Below, one piece after another: positions 42,297 to 52,020 of a stretch of DNA of 64,000 nucleotides; positions within the stretch are counted from its first letter, which is position 1; each line of letters begins with the position of its first letter. Both the position numbers and the translations under genes were made by a program. This DNA comes from Planctomycetaceae bacterium (lineage in GTDB: Bacteria > Planctomycetota > Planctomycetia > Planctomycetales > Planctomycetaceae). Where the stretch lies: the NCBI GenBank assembly GCA_021732415.1, contig JAKFVC010000009.1, positions 1 through 64,000 of the forward strand. The letters are read 5' to 3'. The notes below the pieces were generated by a model. The model saw only the letters and a program-made list of their open reading frames with translations. It searched no databases and had not been told where the DNA came from.

Positions 42297-44137
42297 GCTT
42301 TGCTCTCTGCGGCGGCCCGCACCTGTTTTTGATATTCCACTGCGGCCAGATAGCGGCCGTAATAGTGCTGGAAGGCTCCCAGAACTTGCTCCTGTTGCTC
42401 TTTCGGGAACTTCTTGGTGTTAATGGATCTGCTGAGCTCGCCGGGGCGATTATAGAATATCGCTAATACGCCTTCGTCGCTCAGCGTACAGCGGGTGATC
42501 TCGCTAAACGGGATGGAGTCGGGCCAGGATGCATATTGGACCTTGGCGAAGTCCAGCCACATTCGCCCCTCCTTGCCTTCAAACGAGATCGCGGGAAACG
42601 ATTTCTCGACAACGGCTTGTTCTTCCGGTGTTGAGGGGAGAAAGCGATAAGGGAGCGAGTGTTCGTGATAGTTGCGGAATCGTTCCTCATAAACTTGCCA
42701 TTGCTTCCGCTCCATTTCGTCGGCTGCGGAGATGTTGCGATGCCAGCCTCCGTCGCCGAGATTTCCGAGTAACGCTTGCGTCTCTTCCGCGCTAAGCTGC
42801 ACCCCCAAGGCGCTCAAGCGTTGCAATGTGGGGGGATGGGAATCAAAGGGATGAGCGGTCTCCAGCACTCCGATGTCCTGCTCGGACGCAAACGCCACGA
42901 CGTAGGCCGCGAAGCCACTTTCGATGCGATCTGAAACGTTGGCAGTTTCCAGGGCCTGTTCTTGTTTGAAGAGATCGGATTCGACCGAGCCGCGGAACTT
43001 GGAATAGGCGATCGTGCGCAACAGGGCCGAGGCGAAATCGCGGGGTGACGTGGTTTCTGCGGCGATCTTGTCAGCTCGAAATTCGCGCTGGCGGCTGATC
43101 TTGCCGAGCGACAGTTCGAAGAGAGCCCGAAAGCACAGCATGAAATAGAAGATGGGGATGGTAATGCCCCCATCGTGCAGGTTCTGCAGGTAGGTATTAT
43201 AACGCTGCAAGAGGGGTGCGATGCGTCGCGAGTACAAAGTATCCTGGCCGCTGAAATGGGCCATTTCGTGGGCGAGAATCGCATCTGCTTCGGCCGAATG
43301 CAACTGCTTCAAGAGGGGCAGGCTGACGAACAGCGTCTTCCCACGGTACACGTGGCCTTCCACGGTCACGGGTTGTTCGGTCACAAAGAACGAGTCGTCG
43401 ATGCCCGCGATGATCTGGTCGGGACAGGTTGCTCCGACCTTCTGGCAGATCGTATTCAAGTCCTGCCACAAGGGTTGGGCAGACTCTTTATCGAGAATGA
43501 TCCCTTCGACGGTGAAGTCACGTTTGGGATTCGTGAAGATCGCCTTGAGCACCACGCAGACCCCCAGGAACGCGACGAAACCGGCAATTGCGATCAGCTT
43601 GACGGAATAAAAGTTGAACCACAGGGCCGTCACCCAGAATGAGAGGGCGAGTACCAATACTCCCTGCACAATCGTCTGCAGAGCACCATAAATTCTTAAT
43701 AGCTGCCAGCCAATCGACAGGAAGAGATATTGGGCAAGTTGTGAGCGCATCGAGAACAACACACAGATACCGGCGAGCAGGAAGACCGCCATGCCAGACA
43801 CGACCGAGAGTGCCGACAGGCGAATCATCCAGCGAAACGTGGCGAAGTAGAACAACATCGTGGAATCGACATTGGCGGCAAATTCCTTGTTTGTGATGAG
43901 CCGCGAATACGGAACCTTGGTGAAAAAGGCAATCGCGTTGGTCCGCTCTTCCTCGGAGAGTTTGGGATCGGCTTGGACCTGTTTCAGGATCGCTTCGCGA
44001 GCTTGGGTGTCAAACCGTTCTTGCGCATGCAGAAAGAACAGGCACCCAATGACGGGGATCAGGAAGACCAGCAAGGCCGGCAGGACGAACGTCTTAGCGA
44101 ACCCGATTTTCGTGAAATCTTGTTGAGGCTGACTCAT
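42260..44137 (-). CDS. M48-family membrane metalloprotease
   Basis: Protein of 625 residues from the ATG at 44137 (MSQPQQDFTK). It has a signal-anchor near residue 15, further hydrophobic segments to about 200 (LSALSVVSGMAVFLLAGICVLF and others) and then the zinc protease motif HEMAHF (about 287-292; HExxH). The downstream ISRQREFRADKIAAE supplies the third zinc-ligand Glu. HtpX/Ste24-type enzymes digest membrane proteins. The last 12 residues (AVGQAVPDTSDL) are encoded by the repeat arm at 42272-42296, not by protein-like sequence. Confidence 0.88.
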   Translation of the reverse strand: MSQPQQDFTKIGFAKTFVLPALLVFLIPVIGCLFFLHAQERFDTQAREAILKQVQADPKLSEEERTNAIAFFTKVPYSRLITNKEFAANVDSTMLFYFATFRWMIRLSALSVVSGMAVFLLAGICVLFSMRSQLAQYLFLSIGWQLLRIYGALQTIVQGVLVLALSFWVTALWFNFYSVKLIAIAGFVAFLGVCVVLKAIFTNPKRDFTVEGIILDKESAQPLWQDLNTICQKVGATCPDQIIAGIDDSFFVTEQPVTVEGHVYRGKTLFVSLPLLKQLHSAEADAILAHEMAHFSGQDTLYSRRIAPLLQRYNTYLQNLHDGGITIPIFYFMLCFRALFELSLGKISRQREFRADKIAAETTSPRDFASALLRTIAYSKFRGSVESDLFKQEQALETANVSDRIESGFAAYVVAFASEQDIGVLETAHPFDSHPPTLQRLSALGVQLSAEETQALLGNLGDGGWHRNISAADEMERKQWQVYEERFRNYHEHSLPYRFLPSTPEEQAVVEKSFPAISFEGKEGRMWLDFAKVQYASWPDSIPFSEITRCTLSDEGVLAIFYNRPGELSRSINTKKFPKEQQEQVLGAFQHYYGRYLAAVEYQKQVRAAAESKAVGQAVPDTSDL

Positions 44138-44405
44138 GTCGCTCCTTCGCAACAATGGAGGATGGCCCACCAGTGAAGATCAACGGACTCTGCCTGACAC
44201 GGCGACTTCTGGGACGAACGGAGGTGCCACTCGCTGCGATAAATCCTGCCGAAAGCATTAACGACAGTGATCAGCGACAGAGGTGAACGTGAGCCCTGAT
44301 TTTAGCGGAAATCACCGACCACGCAAAATGAATTTATCGCGAACGCGGCTCGTGAAAGTTGGGCGAGACTCCAGGGCCAAAATAGAAGACCAGAATAAAC
44401 GATGC
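44138..44405. other. Gap upstream of the M48 gene, no gene seen
   Basis: Between the M48 start and the hairpin at 44406. Promoter of the M48 gene expected. I see no repeat, RNA gene or reading frame I can support. Confidence 0.35.
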
Positions 44406-44532
44406 TGGTGAGCCCCGTCCCGTCAGGGCGGGAGTGGAGTAGCGACTCCGATTGCCGATACACGTCACTCAATGCCCGTTGCGCAGCGGAACTCTCTACT
44501 CTACCCCCGCCCTGACGGGACGGGGCTCACCA
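44406..44532. repeat. Inverted repeat GGTGAGCCCCGTCCCGTCAG
   Basis: The left arm (44406-44440) reads TGGTGAGCCCCGTCCCGTCA then GGGCGGGAGTGGAG, and the right arm (44497-44532) is its complement, with a few changes. The loop of about 55 bases includes GATTGCCGATACACG. It lies 12 bases from the stop of the VOC gene at 44544. Confidence 0.85.
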
Positions 44533-44543
44533 AACCTCAATAG

Positions 44544-44966
44544 CTACTTCGGCTCGAATACTTGGTCGTCCACTAACGCTGGACTTTGGAAACACAACTC
44601 GTACCCATCCGGATCCTTCAAAAAGACCTGCTTCAGGCCATAAAACGCGACAACCGGCGGATCGAGGTGCAGACCTCGTTTGCCGAATTCTGCACGGAGC
44701 TCGTCAACGTTATCGCAATTGAAGTAGAAATGGACCCCACGGCCACGGTTTTCGGCTGGTCCGTCTTCGGCGTCGGCCTGCTGCAGCATGATTGCGGAAC
44801 CGGACCGTTCCAGTCTGCACCAGATCAATTGGCCGTTGGGGACCCAGGTGGTTGTGATCTCAAACCCCAGTTGGTCGCGATAGAATGCTGCCGAGTGATC
44901 AATATCCTGCGCCGACAGGAGTGGCACCAATTCAAGAATGGCGGTGACTCGTTGGATCTCTGACAT
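44544..44966 (-). CDS. VOC-superfamily protein (glyoxalase/dioxygenase fold)
   Basis: Protein of 140 residues, two beta-alpha-beta-beta-beta modules: LVPLLSAQDIDHSAAFYRDQLGF and GVHFYFNCDNVDELRAEFGKRGL, then FLKDPDGYELCFQSP. The VOC fold appears in glyoxalase I, bleomycin-resistance proteins and dioxygenases. Metal-binding residues could be the His in GVHFYF and the Glu in GYELCF, but only these are visible. It lies 22 bases downstream of the SNF2 gene and is probably in the same transcript. Substrate unknown. Cytoplasmic. Confidence 0.88.
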   Translation of the reverse strand: MSEIQRVTAILELVPLLSAQDIDHSAAFYRDQLGFEITTTWVPNGQLIWCRLERSGSAIMLQQADAEDGPAENRGRGVHFYFNCDNVDELRAEFGKRGLHLDPPVVAFYGLKQVFLKDPDGYELCFQSPALVDDQVFEPK

Positions 44967-44988
44967 GGCTGTCTCTCGGGTGATTGGT

Positions 44989-47781
44989 TTATACTTCCTC
45001 GGCGGAGCGCGTAATGTCCAACGCGACGAATTTGAGCAATTCCTGGTCGGACATTTCGGTCAACAGCGTTTCGCCTTCCTGAGTCGGGTCGAGGATCTTG
45101 TCGGCCAAGTCCTGCTTGTCGCGGATCATCTGGTCGATGCGTTCTTCCAGAGTGCCGCGACAGACGAACTTGTGGACGAGGACGTTGCGCTTCTGGCCGA
45201 TGCGGAAGGCTCGGTCGGTGGCCTGATTTTCGACCGCGGGGTTCCACCAGCGGTCGAAGTGGACGACGTGCGATGCGGCAGTCAGGTTCAATCCCGTGCC
45301 GCCGGCTTTCACCGAGATCACGAAGAATGGCAAGGCGTCCTCTTCCTGAAACTGCCGCACAAGTTCTTTCCGCTTGGCGACGGGCACTCCCCCGTGCAAC
45401 ACCAGGCCAGGCTGACCGAAAACCTCTTCCAGATATTGGGCGAGCGGTTTGCAGAGAGATTGGAACTGCGTGAAGATCAACACCTTTTCCTGACGCTCGG
45501 CGATCGGTTCGCAGATGGCGGCTAAGCGGAGAAATTTGCCGCTGGCATCTGCGGCGAACTGGGGCTGTGCGAGATATTGGGATGGATGATTACAGATCTG
45601 TTTCAAACGCATCATCGTCCCGAGCACAATTCCGCGGCGCTGGATGTCGTCTGATCGGCCCTCTTGCTGCATGGCTTTTAACTGCTGCGCAAGGTCCTCC
45701 ACAACCTGTTCGTAAAGGGCGGCCTGCTTCTTCGAGAGGCCACATTCGATGCGCATCTCCGTCTTCTCCGGCAGATCAGGGGCGATGAGTGGGTCGGTCT
45801 TCAGGCGACGTAAGATATAAGGCTGAACTAACCGCCGCAGGGCTCCATAGGCCTGGGCGTCCTGCTGTTTATTCAGCCGTTTGACGAATTCTTTGAACTG
45901 TTTGGCCGTGCCCAACAGACCCGGACAGCAGAAGTCGAACAACGACCATAAGTCCCCAATATGATTCTCAACGGGCGTGCCCGTCAGAGCGATGCGCACC
46001 ATGGCCCCGAGCTTCTTGACCGACTTGGTCTGAGCCGATGACGCGTTCTTAATGGCTTGGGCTTCGTCGAGAATGATGAGCTTCCACGGAACCGTTCCCA
46101 GCCAGTCTGCTTTCCTAACGAGTGTGTATGTTGTGACCAACAGATCAACTTGAGCAAGTGCAGGTAGTGGACGGGTGGCTAGATCGCTCAGAGTCTCTGC
46201 ATCGGACTCAGAACGATGTGCAAAGACGGCGTTCAGTTGCGGCGCGAACCGCGCCAATTCCTGCTTCCAGTTCCCGACAAGTGACGCGGGGACGATCAGG
46301 AGGCTGGCCCGATCACCGAGGTCTCGTTTTCCCTGGCCGCTACTTTGTAGTCGAAGCAGCAAATCGATGACTTGAATCGTTTTCCCCAAGCCCATGTCAT
46401 CGGCCAGACAAGCCCCCAATCGCAACCGCGTCATAAACCACAGCCAGCGGACTCCGTCGGCTTGATAGGGTCGCAGAGTCGCATTTAATCCGTCGCCGGG
46501 CGAGCAACCGAGTACGCCGCTGGGGTCTCGTAGTTTTCCCAACGTATCTCGCAGCCAATTTCCCGCAGAGATCGATGCCCAGTCGGCCTCGGTTCCGACC
46601 GCAACTTCTTTGCCATCCAGAGATGCTCCGGCCAACAGACGCATGCCTTGTAAGAAGTCGACGCCATCGGCATGGACTTCCTGCAGTTGCTTCCAGTGCG
46701 ACAGGGCCTCCTGTAACTGGTCGCGATTGACTTCGACCCATTTACCGCGCAACAGAACCAGGCCGTCCGCTTCCGCCAGCAATTGCTTCTGCTCGGCCTT
46801 GGTCAGCGTGTCGCCATTGAGTGCCAGGTCGACCGAAAAGTCCAGTAAACCGTCCACTCCCATGCGACTGGGCTCGTTCTGGCCGATTTGGACTTTCACT
46901 GTCGGTCGCGGCGGCTTGCGGGCTTGCCACCAGTTGGGCACGCGAACGACCAGTCCGCTGTCCTCCATGACCGCGACGTCACGCAGAAAGCGATACGCTT
47001 GAGGGATCGTCAACGCTTGGGGTTGAAACAGGGCCCGCGACGTCAGCCAATCCTTGATGAGCGCGCTGCGGTCCGCCGCCGCTTGCACGGGGGCGAGTAA
47101 TTCCGCGAGTTTTCCCTGATCCCCCTGCCCTGCGTACTGTTTGAGGGCCTGCGCCAGGGGGAGATGCTGCACCGAGGCCTTGGCCGACATGCGATGAGTA
47201 TAAGTTGCCAGGAATGCGAAGGGCCGATGTTCGTCCCGCTTGTTTTCCGCAAGGTGAAACGTGACACGTCCTAATAATTGCCGGAACGGGTTGATCGTAT
47301 GTAAGACGGCTGCCAGGCCACCTTCTGCTTCAGTAGCGCGGATGCGTACGAGGTCTGTCAGTTCTGACCAGAGCGTCTTTAGTACGGCCGGAGTCAAATA
47401 CTCAAGTCCGCGCATCGGCGGTGCGTCAGCAACCATCACGGACAGTTCAAGATCGTTCGGCGGCGGGACGAGGTTCTCGCGTGAGGTCCGAGCAGTCTTG
47501 GTAAAAGTGGTCTGTTGTTCTTCGTCCAATTGAGTTGCTGCCTGGAAAAGCTGTCGCGAAAAGTTTCGCCAGAAGACGAAGTCTGCGGGAAGTGCCTGGC
47601 TCAGCGTTTGCCCAGCGAGCAGTAGCAGCCCCTCGGCGGGAGACGAGTCGAAGGCGGTGATCAGCGCTGTCGCCGTTTCTGGATTGAGCGAAAGCGTGGG
47701 TTCGGTGGCGTCGTTGCCAGCAGGAGTCACCGTTTCGCAGTGCAGCCGTCCATGGGGTGAAATGGAGGTTCGTAGATTCAT
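44989..47781 (-). CDS. SNF2-family helicase
   Basis: Protein of 930 residues. The helicase core lies in the C-terminal half: motif I DDMGLGKTIQV (about 456-466), motif II LIILDEAQAIKN (about 568-579), TGTPVENHIGDLWSL (about 600-614) and the second RecA domain with VAKRKELVRQFQEE, FFVISVKAGGTGLNLTAA and ATDRAFRIGQ (motif VI). The N-terminal half is less conserved and contains the helical segments typical of bacterial SNF2 proteins. Its divergent neighbour encodes a SWIM zinc-finger protein; similar SNF2-SWIM pairs occur in other bacteria. Its role is unknown. Confidence 0.92.
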   Translation of the reverse strand: MNLRTSISPHGRLHCETVTPAGNDATEPTLSLNPETATALITAFDSSPAEGLLLLAGQTLSQALPADFVFWRNFSRQLFQAATQLDEEQQTTFTKTARTSRENLVPPPNDLELSVMVADAPPMRGLEYLTPAVLKTLWSELTDLVRIRATEAEGGLAAVLHTINPFRQLLGRVTFHLAENKRDEHRPFAFLATYTHRMSAKASVQHLPLAQALKQYAGQGDQGKLAELLAPVQAAADRSALIKDWLTSRALFQPQALTIPQAYRFLRDVAVMEDSGLVVRVPNWWQARKPPRPTVKVQIGQNEPSRMGVDGLLDFSVDLALNGDTLTKAEQKQLLAEADGLVLLRGKWVEVNRDQLQEALSHWKQLQEVHADGVDFLQGMRLLAGASLDGKEVAVGTEADWASISAGNWLRDTLGKLRDPSGVLGCSPGDGLNATLRPYQADGVRWLWFMTRLRLGACLADDMGLGKTIQVIDLLLRLQSSGQGKRDLGDRASLLIVPASLVGNWKQELARFAPQLNAVFAHRSESDAETLSDLATRPLPALAQVDLLVTTYTLVRKADWLGTVPWKLIILDEAQAIKNASSAQTKSVKKLGAMVRIALTGTPVENHIGDLWSLFDFCCPGLLGTAKQFKEFVKRLNKQQDAQAYGALRRLVQPYILRRLKTDPLIAPDLPEKTEMRIECGLSKKQAALYEQVVEDLAQQLKAMQQEGRSDDIQRRGIVLGTMMRLKQICNHPSQYLAQPQFAADASGKFLRLAAICEPIAERQEKVLIFTQFQSLCKPLAQYLEEVFGQPGLVLHGGVPVAKRKELVRQFQEEDALPFFVISVKAGGTGLNLTAASHVVHFDRWWNPAVENQATDRAFRIGQKRNVLVHKFVCRGTLEERIDQMIRDKQDLADKILDPTQEGETLLTEMSDQELLKFVALDITRSAEEV

Positions 47782-48021
47782 CGTGAGTCTTGAATAAAAT
47801 GGCGATGGCTTGGGTTCCGACTGACAACATCGTAGAGGGGTCGTCGGAATTCGTCACGCCAGACTGCCAAGCGTATCATTCTGGAAACAGCAGAGGCCCT
47901 GTTTTCGCAGCGAAACCTTGCAGAATACACAACGACGTGATAAGACATGGCTGATCCGACGGCGGTCCAACCGGACTCTACCGTAGCGAAGGAATGTGGG
48001 TTCGACAGAAGGGACTCGATC

Positions 48022-49065
48022 ATGGGATACGGAAGCTATTACGGTGATTGGGCACCCTATGTACCGGTGGCACAACGCAAAGCCCAAGCGGTCCAGCATG
48101 TGGCTCAATTGGCGAAGAAGGAAGGCCGCGAGCCCTCGCCGGTGACGCTGGAGGGTCGCAAATTTGCGACGACGTTCTGGGGCCAGGCGTGGTGCGATAA
48201 TCTCGGGGCGTATAGCGACTTCTCGAATCGTCTGCCGCGTGGTGCGACGTATGTTCGCAACGGTTCCGTGGTCGACTTGGTCGTCAAGCCCGGAAGCATC
48301 AAAGCGATCGTCGCGGGCTCCGAAGTCTATACCGTAAAAATCACCATTGCCGGTGTTGCTAAGCCGGCTTGGAAGAAGATCAAGCAAGAGTGCTCCGCCT
48401 CAATCGAATCACTCCTTGATTTGCTGGCCGGAAAATTCTCCGACGGTGCGATGAAGACGCTGACACAAAAGGGGACCGGACTGTTCCCATCGCCCCGCGA
48501 AATCAAAATGGCCTGCAGTTGTCCCGACTCTTCGTACTGTTGTAAACACATCGCGGCTGTGATGTATGGCGTCGGCAATCGGCTCGATAAGCAGCCGGAA
48601 CTGTTGTTCCTGTTGCGCGATGTCGATCACCGGGAACTGGTGTCTGAAGCGATGGCCGATGGCAATTTGGACCGCGAATTGTCAACGGGTCAGGACCAGG
48701 CGCTGGCTGGAGTCGACCTCGGCGACCTGTTTGGAATCGATCTCGAATCGACCAACGATACTGGTAAAGCCAAGGCGACCAAAGCCAAGACCAAACAGGT
48801 AGCGAAGTCGAAGTCAGTCAAAGAGAAGACCGTCAAGTCATCTCCGAATCAGACTATCGTGTCCGGTAAGAAGTCGACGAAAAAGGACAAGCCCGCGACG
48901 AAGACCATTACCAAAGCGATCGTCAAGACCCCGAAGGTTGCGAAAGCCGCGCCAATGGAAGTGTCTAAGAAACCTCAGTCAACGACCGCGACGGCCACCA
49001 AGCGGAGCTCGAACAAGAAGGTTGAGACGAAACCGAAAGTGGGAGTTGCCAGACGCACGAAATAA
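48022..49065 (+). CDS. SWIM zinc-finger protein with lysine-rich tail
   Basis: Protein of 347 residues; the ATG at 48022 (MGYGSYYGDWAPYVP) fits the family start better than the upstream in-frame codon. YYGDWAPYVPVAQRKAQA is the usual opening. The SWIM motif CSCPDSSYCCKHIAAVMY (about 165-182) provides CxC...CxH zinc ligands. From about 250 the protein is very rich in Lys, Ala, Thr and Ser (KAKATKAKTKQ, KKSTKKDKPATK), like a histone-H1-type tail, which suggests nucleic-acid binding. It is divergent from the SNF2 gene with 240 bases between. The pair probably works together, but the evidence is genomic context only. Confidence 0.88.
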   Translation: MGYGSYYGDWAPYVPVAQRKAQAVQHVAQLAKKEGREPSPVTLEGRKFATTFWGQAWCDNLGAYSDFSNRLPRGATYVRNGSVVDLVVKPGSIKAIVAGSEVYTVKITIAGVAKPAWKKIKQECSASIESLLDLLAGKFSDGAMKTLTQKGTGLFPSPREIKMACSCPDSSYCCKHIAAVMYGVGNRLDKQPELLFLLRDVDHRELVSEAMADGNLDRELSTGQDQALAGVDLGDLFGIDLESTNDTGKAKATKAKTKQVAKSKSVKEKTVKSSPNQTIVSGKKSTKKDKPATKTITKAIVKTPKVAKAAPMEVSKKPQSTTATATKRSSNKKVETKPKVGVARRTK

Positions 49066-49111
49066 CGGCGCTTCCGTATGTGTTACACCACTTCCTAGAT
49101 GTTATTAGGCG

Positions 49112-49321
49112 ATGAAAAAGCCGAAACGCAAACTCACTGCGGCGCAGCAAGCAGCACGGCGTGAGGGAAATGCGCGCTTTCAACACGTCTTCATCAACGG
49201 CAAGCAAAAGCGCGTTCCGCGACCTCAGTTGATCGACGGGTTGCCGATCGATGAGTACATTTCCCGAAATGCCGATCCCGTGTGGTTGCATCAGAATGAG
49301 ATGTGGGAATACATGTCGTGA
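49112..49321 (+). CDS. Small basic hypothetical protein
   Basis: Protein of 69 residues from the ATG at 49112. Basic N-terminus (MKKPKRKLTAAQQAARREGNARFQ) followed by FINGKQKRVPRPQLIDGLPIDEYI, then DPVWLHQNEMWEYM. It looks like a folded small protein, but I do not recognise it. It starts 46 bases after the SWIM gene and so may be in the same operon. Confidence 0.5.
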   Translation: MKKPKRKLTAAQQAARREGNARFQHVFINGKQKRVPRPQLIDGLPIDEYISRNADPVWLHQNEMWEYMS

Positions 49322-49347
49322 TACGAATCGCTGTCGCGAATGGGGTG

Positions 49348-50598
49348 TTATGCGGGATTCGCTTTGAGAAACGTGGCGAAATCCCAGATCTCACCCTGGT
49401 TCCACGAGGCCAAGCCGATCAGCGTACCGTCCTGCGAGAATGCGATGTCGTTGGCAAATTTGATAGTGCGTCGTCCGGCGACAAGCAGGGACGGCGAACT
49501 GGCAACGATGAACTCGTTATCACCAACAATGGCCACCCATTTCTTGTCCGGTGAAAAGACGGCTGCCTTTGGCTCCACTCCTTGCAAATCAGCAATGATC
49601 TTCCCGGATGGGACTTCGATGAGCGAGATTTCATCGAGAGTTTCAATGACAGCCCGCTTGCCCTCGGACGGCTCGAGCCACATCTTCACACAAGGCCTCT
49701 TGATTTGCGTCCGGCTGATTTCTGATTTGAGGTTTTTGCCCCAGATCGACAGGTAGTGTTCCATCGAACATTTCGGATTCAGCGTTAAGACGCAATCGCC
49801 CTTGGCTCGAAAGGAAATCGAGTCGATCGACAGATCGTCCAGGTCCTGTGTGAGTAACGGTGTTCCGTCAGCCGACTGCCATACGAATAGTTTTCCGTCC
49901 CAATTGTCCGCGAGCAACAGTTTGCCGTCTGGCGAAAACAGAAGGCAATTTCCTTGTTCGCCCATCTTGTGCGTGAAAATCCTCTCGCCCGAGCGTGAGT
50001 CGAACATCGCAATGATTCCGGCCGTATTGGATGCCGCCAGGCGACTTCCATCGGGTGAGAACTGCACGCGGGATGTATGAGGATACAACTGACACTTGGC
50101 AGCTTCCTTGCCGGAATCGATATTCCAAATCTTGCCGTCGTGGCTCGCCGCAACGAGTCGGGCCGCTGGTGAGAAGGCAAAGCTGTACGGCTTTTTGACC
50201 GTCAGTAGTGGAGCGCCGGCATCCGCTGGGCCACTCTTCTTTCGAGGCTGTCTTTTCGGAAGCGGCCATGATCCCGGGGCGGCCTCAAGTCCGCTGGGGT
50301 CTGCAGACAGAAACGATTCGTGAATCCCTTCGAATTCATCGGCAGGCAGCGGATCTTCTTCCAGGTTGAAGAAGGCGTCAAACAGGGCCTCATAGCGGGT
50401 AAGCCGCATTAGTCGGCAGATGTCCTCTTTAGAAATGCCCTTGTCGAGCATGTTCTTCAAGATGGGCCCAACTTCCGCGAACGCACCGTCGGGCCGGCGT
50501 TTCGCATCCTTGATGAATTCGGCAATCCATTTGCCATCCATCCCACTATTAATGTTGTCACGCCACAGCGCGTCGAGAAACTTGTCTTGGGTCGTCAT
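49348..50598 (-). CDS. WD40-like repeat protein
   Basis: Protein of 416 residues. After an alpha-helical N-terminus (about 1-80) and a low-complexity linker, residues about 130-410 carry WD-type blades: FSPAARLVAASHDGKIWNIDSG, VQFSPDGSRLAASNTAGIIAMFDSRSG, CLLFSPDGKLLLADNWDGKLFVWQSADG and AAVFSPDKKWVAIVGDN. It likely forms a beta-propeller that binds other proteins. No signal peptide, so cytoplasmic. It lies 27 bases after the SGNH-type gene and could be co-transcribed with it. Confidence 0.8.
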   Translation of the reverse strand: MTTQDKFLDALWRDNINSGMDGKWIAEFIKDAKRRPDGAFAEVGPILKNMLDKGISKEDICRLMRLTRYEALFDAFFNLEEDPLPADEFEGIHESFLSADPSGLEAAPGSWPLPKRQPRKKSGPADAGAPLLTVKKPYSFAFSPAARLVAASHDGKIWNIDSGKEAAKCQLYPHTSRVQFSPDGSRLAASNTAGIIAMFDSRSGERIFTHKMGEQGNCLLFSPDGKLLLADNWDGKLFVWQSADGTPLLTQDLDDLSIDSISFRAKGDCVLTLNPKCSMEHYLSIWGKNLKSEISRTQIKRPCVKMWLEPSEGKRAVIETLDEISLIEVPSGKIIADLQGVEPKAAVFSPDKKWVAIVGDNEFIVASSPSLLVAGRRTIKFANDIAFSQDGTLIGLASWNQGEIWDFATFLKANPA

Positions 50599-50625
50599 AG
50601 AATCATCCCAGATGCCAGAAGGCGA

Positions 50626-51816
50626 TCAACGAACTCGGCGTTCACCACCGGCGACAGCGCCGTCTGTTGCCGGGCTCGCAGGAGTTGGCCCGGAGTCCTG
50701 TTTAGTCGGAGTTACGATCGCTCCAATAATCTCCACGAGTTCTGCGGAATTGCGTTCGGCTCCGGCTTTGGTCAGATGATGCGGAGTCCCGAAGCTGGCG
50801 TCATCGAAGTAACGCAACAGCGGGGAGTGAATCTTGACATTGGAGTACGGTCGGGCGGCCGCGGTTAAGGTGTCTGCCAGCTTGCGATACGCCACGTCGT
50901 CCTGAGGTTTGCGATAGCGTTCGGGCAGCGGCGTCATCATGAAGACGAGATCGATCGAACGGGCATGCGTGCTGGCGAACATTTGCACGATGCCTCGTAA
51001 ACTGTCCGCCGTCAGCTGCAAGCGGTTGGTGGCCGGTTCGATCACCGGCAATTGATTCCTGCGAGTCTCGGCGAAGTAGCCGCTCGTTGCGAGCAGCGTG
51101 CGTCGGACTTCCTCGTCCGAGGGAAACGGGCCGCGTCGCACGTTCACGAGCGGAGCTTGCTGGCTGGTCCCCAGGAGCTGCGTCGCTGCTTGATAGACAG
51201 GTCGGCGCAGGCGATATCCGGGTAACTGGGCCAGTGGCAGATTCGCGGCCAACCCGGCATCGGCCCCGTGCAACCATTCTCTCAAACCGTTATAGACCCC
51301 TTGCCGTTCGATCTCTTCCTGATCGCGGGCGAGCGTCGGCGGCGCCAGGTAGCACACGACCAATTTGGGCTGGGTCGTGGGATGTTTCGTCAGATAGAGA
51401 TCCAGGATGTCGGCTTGGCCAAGTGTGGATAGTGAGCCCACTGTCGCCAGGTTCCAGGTGCGAAGCCCAGTGCCCTGAGTGATTACCTCAGGTATGACGC
51501 TCATCAAGCAAGAGCTATCGCCGACAAATAGTACCTCTTGAGGGGACACCGCCGTCAGCAGATGATGCACCTGCCATTGGATGATGCTTTCTTCGAGCGT
51601 CGGGGTCGTTCGCAACCAGCCGTTGTCTCGATGAAAGCGATTTGTCTGGACCGCCGTTTCTGGTTCGGCGCGAGCCGTCCAGGGGTAACCGGGAAGTGTC
51701 GTGACGATGACCTGCAGCAAGACAAAAGCCATGGCCGTCCAGACGACGACGATTCGCGCGCGTCGCTCGCGGGCCGGCATTGGTTTAGTCGCCGGAATAC
51801 TGTCCGATGAGGGCAT
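50626..51816 (-). CDS. SGNH/AlgX-like exported protein
   Basis: Protein of 396 residues with an N-terminal membrane segment (RIVVVWTAMAFVLLQVIVTTLPG, about 20-42). The catalytic-type motif VLFVGDSSCLMS (about 94-105) and the C-terminal FGTPHHLTKAGAERNSAEL (about 340-358) resemble the GDSL/SGNH fold of AlgX/DltD-like proteins. These act with a membrane O-acyltransferase to add acetyl or similar groups to exported polymers. The MBOAT gene lies directly upstream, separated by the GGGACGGGTC repeat pair. The polymer is unknown. The tail after about 365 is Pro/Thr-rich. Confidence 0.7.
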   Translation of the reverse strand: MPSSDSIPATKPMPARERRARIVVVWTAMAFVLLQVIVTTLPGYPWTARAEPETAVQTNRFHRDNGWLRTTPTLEESIIQWQVHHLLTAVSPQEVLFVGDSSCLMSVIPEVITQGTGLRTWNLATVGSLSTLGQADILDLYLTKHPTTQPKLVVCYLAPPTLARDQEEIERQGVYNGLREWLHGADAGLAANLPLAQLPGYRLRRPVYQAATQLLGTSQQAPLVNVRRGPFPSDEEVRRTLLATSGYFAETRRNQLPVIEPATNRLQLTADSLRGIVQMFASTHARSIDLVFMMTPLPERYRKPQDDVAYRKLADTLTAAARPYSNVKIHSPLLRYFDDASFGTPHHLTKAGAERNSAELVEIIGAIVTPTKQDSGPTPASPATDGAVAGGERRVR

Positions 51817-51828
51817 GGGGCACCGTAT

Positions 51829-52015
51829 CGTGGGACGGGTCTCCAGGCCCGTCCGTCAGCCTGGGATTTCTATTTCGCTAGATTGGAGAGAAAAAAAATA
51901 ACTACGTGGGCGATCGACTGTGGATTCCTATGCTTTGTTGAGCGTGGCTATTATGCAGCTGCTGGGTGTTTTCTTAAGAAAAATGTGGACGGACGGGCCT
52001 GGAGACCCGTCCCAC
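51829..52015. repeat. Inverted pair of the GGGACGGGTC repeat
   Basis: The copies 51829-51855 and 51989-52015 are identical in reverse complement, with 133 bases between. The left copy is preceded by CCGTAT. This is the only sequence between the SGNH-like and MBOAT genes besides two short stretches without features. Confidence 0.9.
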
Positions 52016-52020
52016 GGTTA

